A stretch of 64,000 nucleotides of DNA from Prevotella sp. oral taxon 376 (GTDB lineage: Bacteria > Bacteroidota > Bacteroidia > Bacteroidales > Bacteroidaceae). The stretch lies in NCBI RefSeq assembly GCF_003043945.1, contig NZ_PYXG01000001.1, positions 1,904,501-1,968,500 of the forward strand, written 5' to 3'. This document shows, one piece after another, positions 24,277 through 32,965 of the stretch; position 1 is the first letter of the stretch; each line of letters begins with the position of its first letter. A program made the position numbers and the translations under genes. The notes under the pieces were generated by a model. It was given only the letters and a program-made list of their open reading frames with translations. It did not search any database and was not told the origin of the DNA.

Positions 24277-25722
24277 ATGGCATTAACATACAGTAGATTT
24301 TTTAAGGTAAAGCATAGAGATTTTAGACAGAAAGGGGTATATAATGCCTTTTTGGATCAGGACTCCTTGTTTCATATAGATCCGCTTCTTCTGAAAGGAA
24401 GTAAGATACCCGAGTTTAAGAATGCATATACTGAATTCTTTAACTATTTTAGATTGTTTATACCTTTAGTAAAAGCTTCAAAAGCTGACAATCTTCAAGA
24501 CCGTTTCTTTAAGCAAATGGTAAAAAGATTTACTTTCAAGGAAATTCCAAATACAGGATTGGGATTTTCAAAAGGTAATACAAGAGGAAGGGGTATCAGT
24601 GGCACTATTTCCATACAACTTGCCCATAGTGCATACACCATCATAAAGGCGGGTATTGAAGATCCTGAAATCTTTGGTTTAATGCAACTAATAGAGGATA
24701 ATATGGCAGCTGATAGAATCAGTGACATGGCCATTGCCATCCTTCAAAGACACTTTCTTGAGTATACACAAAGAATAGCTCTGGAAATGGGACTAACAAC
24801 TCATTCTTGTACATTCGAGTATGGGGTCATGTTCCAAATCCCTTTCTACAAAGACAAACCTATTCATTTTATTCCAGAATCATTTTTAGCAAATCTTCCC
24901 GTTGCACATGATTTTGAAGAGATAGACAATGTGTGTAATTATAATAATCGGCTCAAAAGAAAGATTGCAGAATTGATTGGTGTTAATTGGGCCGAGTATA
25001 AGGACTACAAAAAGAAAGATTGGAAGAATCTTATCGTTAGCAATAAGGATTGTTATAAAGCAGCAATTAGTTTTTATAAGAATCTCAATGCGATACCGTA
25101 TGATTTCACAGCTGACAATAAGAACCAATATCAAGTTATATTGCTTCAAGAGCTATTGGACGAGATTCCATTCCAAAAGCCAACTGAGTATGAGAACGAA
25201 GAGGATGAGGCTTATAAGTTCACATTGGCAATGTGTCATCAATTCAAACATTTAGTTGAGCACAATAGGATTTCGGAGTTGTTCTATCGAAACAATCGGA
25301 TTCCGGACGAAACAGATTGGCAGCTTCTGCTATATACTGTAGCTGATACGTATAAAATAGCAGGTAATTTAGACATAGCTATAACACGAGAGGATAATCC
25401 TGGTGTTGGTGAGATTGATTTCCATATAACCAAAGGTTCAAGGGCAAATTCAGTTATAGAGATAAAACGTTCTACTAACGAAAATCTCATTCATGGATAT
25501 CGCACTCAGTTGCCTGCCTATATGAAAGCAGAAAGAGCACAATCAGGCATATTCATGGTAATCATGGAAAAGAATAATATTGATGAGATTAAACGGAAAA
25601 TTGAAGAAGTGCAAAAGGATATGGAAAATAAAGGTGAGTATATACCTGAGATTGTATATATCAATGGTATGCGACAATATTCTGCAAGTAACAGAAACTA
25701 TATAAATCCAGAAATAGAATAA
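24277..25722 (+). CDS. PD-(D/E)XK nuclease-like protein of unknown family
   Basis: I do not recognise a named family. The start MALTYSRFFKVKHRDFRQ gives 481 aa; an ATG four codons upstream is possible. The C-terminal part carries a PD-(D/E)XK pattern: GVGEIDFHITKGSRANSVIEIKRS, with the catalytic-type Asp about residue 381 and Glu-x-Lys about 395-397, followed by HGYRTQLPAYMKAERAQSGIFMVI, as in many restriction-type nucleases. The first 340 residues are helical without membrane segments and may recognise a target or partner. It lies 87 bases after RloB, in the same direction and with no clear promoter between. A role in defence together with RloAB is inference. Confidence 0.75.
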   Translation: MALTYSRFFKVKHRDFRQKGVYNAFLDQDSLFHIDPLLLKGSKIPEFKNAYTEFFNYFRLFIPLVKASKADNLQDRFFKQMVKRFTFKEIPNTGLGFSKGNTRGRGISGTISIQLAHSAYTIIKAGIEDPEIFGLMQLIEDNMAADRISDMAIAILQRHFLEYTQRIALEMGLTTHSCTFEYGVMFQIPFYKDKPIHFIPESFLANLPVAHDFEEIDNVCNYNNRLKRKIAELIGVNWAEYKDYKKKDWKNLIVSNKDCYKAAISFYKNLNAIPYDFTADNKNQYQVILLQELLDEIPFQKPTEYENEEDEAYKFTLAMCHQFKHLVEHNRISELFYRNNRIPDETDWQLLLYTVADTYKIAGNLDIAITREDNPGVGEIDFHITKGSRANSVIEIKRSTNENLIHGYRTQLPAYMKAERAQSGIFMVIMEKNNIDEIKRKIEEVQKDMENKGEYIPEIVYINGMRQYSASNRNYINPEIE

Positions 25723-25942
25723 GAATTCAATAAAGATCCCTCACGAAGCTATTGGCTGACAGAAAATAGGGTGCATCGAATTATACCCCGTAAAATGCAA
25801 CCATATAGCAGATGGGGTGTTATCGTGAGCATATAAAAACATTGTACTTACCTTGAAATGACAAACAATCAAATTTAAACGAACAAGTATAATAGTGTGT
25901 TCTTGGCTATATAATTCAAGGACAAAATATAGGAGGTTAGAC

Positions 25943-26140
25943 ATGGCTACAAATCCACCGTTAGGAGACGGACATCGCAATGGCGCAGTGAGAAAACGTT
26001 CGCAGGTTTTTAATCCCAAAACAGGACAATGGGTAAAACGGGATAAAGATACAGGGCGCTTTATTGATGTCAAACAGAATGGTACACCTTTTAAGGGCGT
26101 AACTAAAGAAAGTAAGTTTTTAACGAGGGCAAGGGTATAA
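25943..26140 (+). CDS. conserved 65-aa basic protein of unknown function
   Basis: The start MATNPPLGDGHRNGAVRKRSQ is preceded by a strong AGGAGG ribosome-binding site (25931-25936), which is unusual in this genome and marks the start. The protein is small, basic and soluble, and ends FIDVKQNGTPFKGVTKESKFLTRARV. I have seen small proteins of this pattern (GDGHRNGAV, then NPKT..W.KRD, then GRFIDVK) in other bacteria, but I cannot name a function. It follows the nuclease gene by 220 bases, in the same direction, within the MITE-bounded strip. It may be foreign, given its Shine-Dalgarno sequence. Confidence 0.8.
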   Translation: MATNPPLGDGHRNGAVRKRSQVFNPKTGQWVKRDKDTGRFIDVKQNGTPFKGVTKESKFLTRARV

Positions 26141-26290
26141 TATTTGCCCTCGTTTATTTTTACATAAGTTTATCATTGATTCTATGGAGGATATTTTATC
26201 GTCTGATAGACCGTATTTCGTATAAAGTTGAATGTCTATTTCGATAACACTCTTACTCCGACTTACTCCGAGACCTCTATAAAAATACTC

Positions 26291-27433
26291 TTCTGTGTGG
26301 TGATGTTATGCTTAATAACCGTTAATTTCTGTTCCGTAGTTTCTCCATTTGATATTTGATGTATATTGTGCCGCTATTCGGATCAGCCTCTCAAAGAGGT
26401 CATACTTGTCCTCTTTGCTGTCCCGAAAGAACCTACGATTGAACTTCCAGCAGTATTCATTAAGGTAGAGTTGCAGGAATCTCTCGTCTATGTCTTTATG
26501 TATGGCCTCGATTCCACTTCGGCATTCCCCGGTAACGATATGTACCCATGGCAGGATTTTTGTTACGACGTCATGGGCATCCGTCTCTGTTTCTAAATGC
26601 GCCTCATGCTCGCCAACCATTAACAGATTATGTCCTCCGTCTGTAAGAACCTTGGCATCGTCTTTGACGGCAGCCGTAACGAAAGGCTTGATGGTTTCGA
26701 ACCGGATGTCAGGCAGCGCACGCATCTTGATGTAACGGACAGCTTTCTTGATTTTTGTCTGTGAGCTTTTAGCCAACAGTATAGATGCCTTGTTAACCTT
26801 CTCCGTATCAGTGAGGTCTGTAAGGTATCTGAGCATTATTTCGTCAACAGGCCTGCTCTCAGCCATTACCAAAACACCGGTCTTTCTGCGCTTCCTTGTC
26901 TTTTCTCCATCTTTGTTCGTAATGGAGGAGGTCGGGAAATACGAAATGTCGAGCTCTATTTGGTCCGCCATCTTATACAAGGAATCTCTTTGCCCCATGA
27001 TGTCCCGGTACTTCATCATCATAAGCCAGGCGGGTGGGTAATACTTCATTTCCAACTGGTGCTGGATTTCCTTGGCTGAAAGCACCTGCTTGAAAGACGT
27101 CATCATGTGAGCAGTAAAGAACCATGGATATAAGGGCAGATGGCTTTTCTCCATTACGGTACCTTGGGTAAGGGTGGTCCAATTTCCACACTCCATGCAT
27201 TGGAATACGCTGCGTCTCTCAACCCATTTATGGCTCGTGCAGCCACATTTCGGACATACGATACCAACAGAATGCCGTATTTCCTTGAAGTATGAGATAC
27301 AATCGTCCTCATTGGTAAAACGAGAAAAGAAATCTTTCAGCAACATGGGCGTTCGATTTCTTGCAAAAGTACTTATATTACAGTGCATTATATACTAATT
27401 AGGACTTTTTAAGTATAACATCACCACACAGAA
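26291..27433 (-). mobile_element. IS1595-family insertion sequence with 8-bp target duplication
   Basis: The 1143-bp element has 23-bp terminal inverted repeats with a single mismatch (26291-26313 and 27411-27433; outer part TTCTGTGTGGTGATGTTAT). The 8-bp direct repeat AAATACTC flanks both ends (26283-26290 and 27434-27441), the target-duplication length known for IS1595. It carries one transposase gene on the minus strand. The near-perfect ends suggest a recent insertion. Confidence 0.9.
26312..27346 (-). CDS. IS1595-family transposase
   Basis: The start MLLKDFFSRFTNEDDC gives about 344 aa; a start 14 codons upstream is possible. Near the N-terminus is the zinc ribbon VCPKCGCTSHKWVERRSVFQCMECGNWTTL, with four cysteines in two CxxC pairs, the hallmark of this family. 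The catalytic part contains VLTDGGHNLL (first Asp region) and CRSGIEAIHKDIDERFLQLYLNEYCWKFNRR, in the family's ISXO2-like DDE/N fold. The frame is open from end to end, so the gene appears intact. It ends inside the left inverted repeat. Confidence 0.92.
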   Translation of the reverse strand: MLLKDFFSRFTNEDDCISYFKEIRHSVGIVCPKCGCTSHKWVERRSVFQCMECGNWTTLTQGTVMEKSHLPLYPWFFTAHMMTSFKQVLSAKEIQHQLEMKYYPPAWLMMMKYRDIMGQRDSLYKMADQIELDISYFPTSSITNKDGEKTRKRRKTGVLVMAESRPVDEIMLRYLTDLTDTEKVNKASILLAKSSQTKIKKAVRYIKMRALPDIRFETIKPFVTAAVKDDAKVLTDGGHNLLMVGEHEAHLETETDAHDVVTKILPWVHIVTGECRSGIEAIHKDIDERFLQLYLNEYCWKFNRRFFRDSKEDKYDLFERLIRIAAQYTSNIKWRNYGTEINGY

Positions 27434-27519
27434 AAATACTCGGACAGAGAAACTATAGAGATAACTCGCTGATTATCATTAGTGGCAATTGGGTGTAAAA
27501 AGATTTTTGCAGAGGTCTC

Positions 27520-27946
27520 ATATTGATTTTGCCGGTGATAGGCTTGAAGTTGTTGATGAAATGAAAAGAAAAATAAAGAAAGCCGAGGCATTTATTGCTA
27601 TCTTACCGGTCACGTTGAAAGAGAGAATATTCATGGTCGTGTACAGGATTTCTATTCTTTGCCATTCGGACAATAAATAAAGCAAAAGAGAGAAATCTTC
27701 ATCAAAAACGCTTGTTATTCAAAGCAAATTATTACCTTTGCAAATAGAATAACAAGCGTTCTTTGTTAATGCAGAAACTTGCGACCAAAAGTAATTCGCT
27801 CGTTTCCAAATCGTTACCTATTTTGTTTACACAACGAGGTAACTTCTTTATTTTCAATTAGATACATTTTAGGAAATATCTCACTCTGTAATGAGGTGGA
27901 AAGCCGTATTCGTGTCCAAAGAAAGCCGCGGCTGCGTCTCTCTCCG
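27520..27946. other. 427-bp region between MITE and TonB receptor gene
   Basis: The stretch contains an inverted repeat with a promoter-like loop (27707-27760). Two short plus-strand frames occur (27489-27680, starting inside the MITE end, and 27779-28045, running antisense into the receptor gene). Neither resembles a known family, and I do not call them genes. Confidence 0.5.
27707..27760. promoter_or_regulatory. 14-bp inverted repeat enclosing a promoter
   Basis: AACGCTTGTTATTC (27707-27720) and its perfect reverse complement (27747-27760) flank 26 bases that include TACCTTTG (27733-27740). With TTG at 27712-27714 this makes a -33/-7 promoter with an 18-base spacer reading to the right. 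A hairpin would sequester the promoter only in single strands; as an operator the dyad would cover both promoter boxes. Confidence 0.55.
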
Positions 27947-30331
27947 TTAGAATTCAAGCAAGATTCTTGCGTTAATCTGCCGTCCTGTAAGATAGTTGGG
28001 CACGGCATATTGCTGGTTGGTTACATCGGTAACCCAGTGGTATGAGTTCACATTATTGATGCCGAAGAGGTTCAGGCAGTCAACGCCCAGCCAGAGATTC
28101 TTCAGTGTCATGTGCGAGTGGCGGTCTTCATTGTTCACGAGGCGGTAGCTCATGCCGATGTCAGCGCGCTTGTAGGCTGGTGCCCGGAACGAGTTGCGTT
28201 CCAGTTCGCGGTGGGGAGCGGAGAAGGGGAGGCCGTCGGCAAAGGCCAGTCTCAGATTCATCTTCCATCGTGTGGTGCCCGGGAAATAGTCGGTGAAGAA
28301 TACATTTACAGCCCATTTCTGGTCGGTGGGTAGCGGCAGGGAAATCCCATTGAGGTTCATTTGGGTGTCCATCAGTGAGAGGGTTATCCATGAGTCCGTA
28401 CCCGGAACGAACTCCCCGTAGAGTTTGAGGTCTATTCCCATGGCATGTCCGCTGCACACATTGTCGCCATAATAGACAACTTTCACATTGTTCACGGAAT
28501 AAGGCACGAGGTTCTGCAATATCTTATAGTATGCCTCGGCGGAGAATCTGAAGGGGCGGTTCATCATGCGGAACCGGTAGTCCAGTCCCGCAATGAAGTG
28601 CAGGGAGCGCTGGCTCTTGATGCTACGGTTAAGTGTTGCCACCGTTATATGGTCAACGGTGGTGGTATCGCGGAGCTCTTTGAAAAATGGCGCCTGATAA
28701 TAGAGTCCCGTCGCGAAGCGAAACATCACATGTTCGTTGAAGGCAGGAATGATGCCCAGCGACAGTCGGGGAGAGACAATGGTCTCGCCGTTGAAGTTCC
28801 AATGGCTCATGCGCAGGCCATAGTTCAGCGTGTAATGAGTCTGGGCGGAGTCGTTGCCGCCGCTGAAGCGCCAGGTGTCTTGCAGGTAGGCTTCCATGCG
28901 CGTCGCATTCAGTTCGTTTCTGGCCTTCATGGAATAAATCATGTAAAGGTCCTTGCCGGTATGGGGAACGCTATATCCGGCCGAGTCTCTCATCTCGTAT
29001 TCGGTGGAGTTCTCCTTGATACGCTCTCGCTTCAAGGCTATCGCGGTTTCAATGTTGTGTCTGCTTATCTTGTGGTTCAGCATCAGTTTTCTGCTCATCA
29101 CCGTTGCCTCAAGGTAGTTGCGTGCATGCTCGAAGTAAGTTCCCACCCCGAGGTTCTCGCTGGTTTCAGTCTGGGTGAGCCAGTATTGCCCCTGGATGTC
29201 GTATCGCTCCTGCTCCTTGGTATGATATGCCGAGGCCAAGAGTTTCAGTGAAGTCTTGTCTGAGAATCTATAAGTAAGGCCGAGTGAACCGAAGACTGTG
29301 CGGAAGATATCTTTCTCCTGCCCGTCGAAGTAGACGGTGAAATTGGTAACATTCCCCGTCGTGCCGAAACTTGTATTTCGGTTGGTGGGGAAGAAGTTGT
29401 AATGATTGTTGGAAATGTTTCCGATGAAATCTATCTCCCAACGCCTGTTCGGGCGGTAGTTCAGATAGGTCTGGTAATCGAGGAAGTTGGGCTTGTATTC
29501 CCCTTTTTCCTCAAGAGAGCCGAGCAGATACTTGGTGGTTTTGTAGCGGATTCCGTTCAGCCATGAAACCTTCTTGCCGGCGAGGGCGGCATAGGCACTT
29601 GCCCCCAGCATGGAAGCAGACAATGAAGCCTCGGATCTTTCGGGACGCCTATAGGTGATGTCCAAGGCTGACGACATGTTGTCTCCATAGCGGGCTTCAA
29701 ACCCGCCGGTAGAGAAGCTGATGCGCTCGACCATATCCGGATTGATGATGGAGAGCCCTTCCTGCTGTCCGCTGCGGACAAGGAACGGGCGATAGACTTC
29801 GATGTTGTTGATGTAGACGCTGTTTTCGTTGAAAGAGCCGCCGCGGACATTATACTGGGAACTCAATTCGCTGTGTGTGCTTACTCCTGCCTGCGACTGG
29901 ACCATACTCTCTACGGCATTGCCGGATGCGTTTGTAGCCATCTTCATGTCTTTGGTCTTGAGTTCCTGTGTCTGTCCGCTTTGAATCCTTTCTCCTTCTA
30001 CCTGTACATCGCCCAAAGTGATGTTATCGTCATAGAGGATAACCTGTAATGTCTGCTTGCCTTTTGGATGGCGGAGCACACGCGTCTTGGCCTTGTATCC
30101 AATCATGGAGAATTTCACGACGACAGAGTCGGCCGACTGTAAAGTCAGTTGGAATTCACCCTTGAAAGAAGTCATCGTGGCCTTGCCTTGTGCCAGACAC
30201 GACACCGAGGCCAGCTCTATGGGGTTATTCTTGTCGTCGGTTACCCGTCCTTGTAATGTAAATGATTGGGCTGTCGTTTGCAGAATGCAAGCGAAAAGGA
30301 ATATGCTGAATGCCAGTGTTCTCTTCATCAT
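27947..30331 (-). CDS. TonB-dependent receptor with carboxypeptidase-like N-terminal domain
   Basis: This 794-aa outer-membrane receptor starts with signal peptide MMKRTLAFSIFLFACILQTTAQ. Residues about 24-105 are the CarboxypepD_reg-like domain (FTLQGRVTDDKNNPIELASVSCLAQGK), about 110-225 the plug (YNVRGGSFNENSVYINNIEVYRPF), and the rest a 22-strand barrel ending ARILLEF. No SusD-like gene follows, so it is not a SusCD glycan system; the ligand may be a metal chelate or cofactor. It lies 68 bases after the GNAT-like gene on the same strand. It begins at the junction of core genes and the accessory strip. Confidence 0.9.
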   Translation of the reverse strand: MMKRTLAFSIFLFACILQTTAQSFTLQGRVTDDKNNPIELASVSCLAQGKATMTSFKGEFQLTLQSADSVVVKFSMIGYKAKTRVLRHPKGKQTLQVILYDDNITLGDVQVEGERIQSGQTQELKTKDMKMATNASGNAVESMVQSQAGVSTHSELSSQYNVRGGSFNENSVYINNIEVYRPFLVRSGQQEGLSIINPDMVERISFSTGGFEARYGDNMSSALDITYRRPERSEASLSASMLGASAYAALAGKKVSWLNGIRYKTTKYLLGSLEEKGEYKPNFLDYQTYLNYRPNRRWEIDFIGNISNNHYNFFPTNRNTSFGTTGNVTNFTVYFDGQEKDIFRTVFGSLGLTYRFSDKTSLKLLASAYHTKEQERYDIQGQYWLTQTETSENLGVGTYFEHARNYLEATVMSRKLMLNHKISRHNIETAIALKRERIKENSTEYEMRDSAGYSVPHTGKDLYMIYSMKARNELNATRMEAYLQDTWRFSGGNDSAQTHYTLNYGLRMSHWNFNGETIVSPRLSLGIIPAFNEHVMFRFATGLYYQAPFFKELRDTTTVDHITVATLNRSIKSQRSLHFIAGLDYRFRMMNRPFRFSAEAYYKILQNLVPYSVNNVKVVYYGDNVCSGHAMGIDLKLYGEFVPGTDSWITLSLMDTQMNLNGISLPLPTDQKWAVNVFFTDYFPGTTRWKMNLRLAFADGLPFSAPHRELERNSFRAPAYKRADIGMSYRLVNNEDRHSHMTLKNLWLGVDCLNLFGINNVNSYHWVTDVTNQQYAVPNYLTGRQINARILLEF

Positions 30332-30399
30332 AACTTTACTAACGCACGAAATGGAATATTATTGCGCCTGATACCGGCAGCTTTTCTCGTTGCTCTTTT

Positions 30400-31371
30400 T
30401 CATTCCCGATACCACCAGGAAAGCAGCCTATTGAGCCAGCTTACGGAGAATCGGAACCATCGATATCTTGCAACGGGCTTTCCTCCGAAACTGAGGATGA
30501 AGTCCCGGAATCTATTCTTGCGGAAAGGAAGACCAACATCGAGGAAGAACATGTGGGCGTAATTATGTTCGTAAGCGTGCCGGAGAGCTTTCCATATGGT
30601 CATGCGATCAGGATGAATGAGCGGATGGCTTTTACGCTTGGACGCAAGATACCACATGTAGGCGTTGCCCTCGGAATAAGCACAGGCACATCCGCCAATA
30701 ACTTTCTCCTTATATATCGTAATGAAGATTTTCGCGTTCTCGCTGTTGTGGAGTTCTGCAAATTGACTTTCTGGCGGGATGAGCCTGCGCATCTTCATGC
30801 GATAAAATCCGCTGAGCATCTTATAGAAGGCATGGACATCCGCCTCGTTTTCCGCTTCACGCGTCTCAACGCCCATCCTGTAACTTTTTGTAATGCCTTT
30901 CATCATCCTACCGGAGAGCCTTTCCTCCGGCGACTTTGAGTGCAGCGAATTGTGGATTTCCTGCCAGTGTATGGGGAAATATTTATTCCGGCGAAGATGC
31001 TTATATCCAAACATTTTCTGTGAGAGATCACTCATCTCGATAAAAAAGCAAAGTTTCCGGCGAAACTGGCGCGTAATAGACTTTAGAAGGACTCCGAAGA
31101 CCTCTTCCTTGTTCACTTCTTCCGTATATTCTCCTTCGCCGTATATGCGTCCTTGGGTGAATATATATGGAGGAAACCAAGAGCCTCGGCGGCGAAGCAC
31201 GGCGAGCATGTGCCCGACGATTTTGCCAGATCCGTTGCTTGCAACGGCCATGTAGGGCGACTGCCCCGGCGTCTTCTCGATGATATGGAAGAGTTCCGTG
31301 CTGTGGAAGAAGTTGCTTTGGGAAAGTTCCGGCAATTTCTCACTTCTCGTAAAAATTTTCACGGTCAGCAT
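30400..31371 (-). CDS. GNAT-fold acyl/peptidyl transferase-like protein
   Basis: The start MLTVKIFTRSEKLPEL gives 323 aa; longer frames run into the opposite-strand kdsC gene. The protein resembles FemAB-like or GNAT-fold proteins with two related halves: FFHSTELFHIIEKTPGQSPYMAVASNGSGKIVGHMLAVL and, after about 190 residues, FAELHNSENAKIFITIYKEKVIGGCACAYSEGNAYMWYLASKR. Such proteins transfer acyl or aminoacyl groups in the cytoplasm, for example in cell-envelope synthesis. No substrate can be named. Its promoter region is shared with the divergent kdsC gene. Confidence 0.7.
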   Translation of the reverse strand: MLTVKIFTRSEKLPELSQSNFFHSTELFHIIEKTPGQSPYMAVASNGSGKIVGHMLAVLRRRGSWFPPYIFTQGRIYGEGEYTEEVNKEEVFGVLLKSITRQFRRKLCFFIEMSDLSQKMFGYKHLRRNKYFPIHWQEIHNSLHSKSPEERLSGRMMKGITKSYRMGVETREAENEADVHAFYKMLSGFYRMKMRRLIPPESQFAELHNSENAKIFITIYKEKVIGGCACAYSEGNAYMWYLASKRKSHPLIHPDRMTIWKALRHAYEHNYAHMFFLDVGLPFRKNRFRDFILSFGGKPVARYRWFRFSVSWLNRLLSWWYRE

Positions 31372-31516
31372 ATAGGCGCGGGTGGACTTTGATTGTTTGT
31401 ACTGCAAAAATACGAAAAGTTTTCTAAAAATGTAGAGATTTCGGTTTAAAATAGTATCTTTGCATAGGTATGAAAAGAAGAAGGAAATAATATCTGTTGC
31501 GAAAATGTAAACTAAA

Positions 31517-32035
31517 ATGATAAACTTCGATCTTAAGAAAATTCGGGCGGTTATCTTTGATGTTGACGGGGTGCTTTCCGCGAATACCATCAATATGGAT
31601 GGCGAGGGGCAGCCTTTACGCACGCTGAACATCAAAGATGGATATGCCATCCAGCTCGCCCGGAAGATGGGACTTCGGGTCGCGATACTTACCGGAGGAC
31701 ATTCGGAAGCTATTGAGAAACGGTATCGCTATCTGGGTGTAGAGGATATTTACATGCATTGTGCCGTGAAGATAAAAGCCTATCACGATTTCTTAGGCAA
31801 GCATGGATTGAAGAATGAGGAAATTCTCTATATGGGAGATGATATTCCAGATTTTGAAGTAATGAGTCTCGTGGGATGTCCGTGTTGTCCCCGGGATGCC
31901 GCTTCGGAGATTAAAGAAATTTCATTGTATGTCAGTGATCTGGACGGCGGATATGGATGCGGGCGTGATATCATAGAGCAGGTGCTGAAGGCGCAGGGAA
32001 AATGGTTGAATGACGCAAAGGCTTTTGGATGGTAA
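31517..32035 (+). CDS. kdsC: 3-deoxy-D-manno-octulosonate 8-phosphate phosphatase
   Basis: This 172-aa HAD-superfamily protein removes the phosphate from KDO-8-phosphate, giving KDO for the lipopolysaccharide inner core. Motif I is FDVDGVLS (Asp nucleophile and DxD), motif II ILTGG, and motif IV MGDDIPDFEV. Length and lack of a cap insertion fit KdsC, a tetramer of small C0-type subunits. A TATCTTTG box lies in the divergent region near 31460. Downstream maf is in the same direction, 125 bases away. Confidence 0.92.
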   Translation: MINFDLKKIRAVIFDVDGVLSANTINMDGEGQPLRTLNIKDGYAIQLARKMGLRVAILTGGHSEAIEKRYRYLGVEDIYMHCAVKIKAYHDFLGKHGLKNEEILYMGDDIPDFEVMSLVGCPCCPRDAASEIKEISLYVSDLDGGYGCGRDIIEQVLKAQGKWLNDAKAFGW

Positions 32036-32160
32036 TTGAAGCCGCTCATGAGAAGAATCATATTGGGTGTTTCTCCTGACAGGTTTGGGCTATGCTGAAG
32101 ATAGCCAAAAGCCGTGTGGGAAGTTGTTTTGAATAATGGGCTCATCAATAAATTGGAAAG

Positions 32161-32733
32161 ATGTTTGAGAATTATAAAATAATTTTGGCGTCGAACTCTC
32201 CCAGGAGGAAGGAACTTCTTGCCGCTCTGGACATTGACTTTGAGGTGAAAGTTGTTCCTGGTATAGAGGAGAGCTATCCTCAAGATCTTCCTGTCGAAGA
32301 AATACCACAGTATATTTCTCGAGAAAAAGCTTCGGCGTACAAGGCCGTAGGAAATGAACTTATTATCACCGCAGATACCGTCGTCGTACTTGGAAAGGAG
32401 GTACTTGGAAAGCCTGACGATGATGCAGATGCCATCAGGATGCTTCGAAAACTGAGCGGAAAAACCCATCGCGTGATAACGGGAGTAACGCTCACTACGG
32501 TAACGAAGCAGCATTCTTTTCATGTAACGACTGAGGTAACCTTTAAGCCGTTCACGGAGGAGGAAATTTCATATTATGTAAGGCATTATCATCCGTTTGA
32601 CAAGGCAGGTGCCTATGGGATTCAGGAATGGATAGGGTATATCGGCGTAACAGGATTGAAGGGAAGCTTCTTTAATGTGATGGGGCTCCCTGTCCAGAGA
32701 ATCTACGAAGAGATGTTGAAGCTCAAAGACTAA
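32161..32733 (+). CDS. maf: Maf-family nucleotide pyrophosphatase
   Basis: This 190-aa protein has the Maf signature ILASNSPRRKELLAAL at the N-terminus, the conserved ITADTVVVLGKEVLGKP and the late FDKAGAYGIQEWIGYIGVTGLKGSFFNVMGLPV. Maf proteins hydrolyse dTTP, UTP or modified nucleotides to monophosphates and are linked to septum formation. Which subtype this is cannot be settled by eye. It sits between kdsC and the moxR-bat operon and probably shares the kdsC promoter. Confidence 0.93.
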   Translation: MFENYKIILASNSPRRKELLAALDIDFEVKVVPGIEESYPQDLPVEEIPQYISREKASAYKAVGNELIITADTVVVLGKEVLGKPDDDADAIRMLRKLSGKTHRVITGVTLTTVTKQHSFHVTTEVTFKPFTEEEISYYVRHYHPFDKAGAYGIQEWIGYIGVTGLKGSFFNVMGLPVQRIYEEMLKLKD

Positions 32734-32920
32734 AAACAAGTGAAAGATACCATCCATTCAGGAGGTGGTAAGGATGGATTCTCCCATGAATAGAAGACTT
32801 TTGGGGAGAAAATTGGCAGGTGTAGGCTTTTTTGCTATAAAGTTTCTTAAATAATAGGATTTGGGAAACTTTTTTAATATAATTTATTACCTAATTTTCT
32901 CTTCTCTTCCCCAAATATGC

Positions 32921-32928
32921 TACTTTTG
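32921..32928 (+). promoter_or_regulatory. -7 box of the moxR-bat operon
   Basis: TACTTTTG at 32921-32928 fits TAnnTTTG and is 37 bases before the moxR ATG. No good TTTG is seen at -33. The 232-bp gap before moxR holds no gene. Confidence 0.5.
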
Positions 32929-32965
32929 CACTAAATTTTAATCATAGGATAAAAGAAAAATAATT

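Larger units (their letters stand above)
26270..27519. mobile_element. second MITE copy, split by an IS1595-family element
   Basis: GAGACCTCTATAAAA at 26270-26284 and TTTTGCAGAGGTCTC at 27505-27519 are the same terminal repeats as in the MITE at 21877. Removing the IS (26291-27433) and one copy of its target duplication leaves about 99 bp, close to the 88 bp of the first copy. No matching target duplication flanks the outer ends (left CTTACTCC, right ATATTG), so this copy may have been rearranged. Confidence 0.7.

Noticed and set aside
27489..27680. 63-codon plus-strand frame starting inside the MITE end.
   Set aside because: Its first codons are MITE sequence and the rest has no recognisable homologue; it may be a fragment of something older but I cannot support a gene.
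27779..28045. 88-codon plus-strand frame running into the TonB receptor gene.
   Set aside because: It overlaps the receptor antisense. The promoter before it is interesting, but the coding potential is not.
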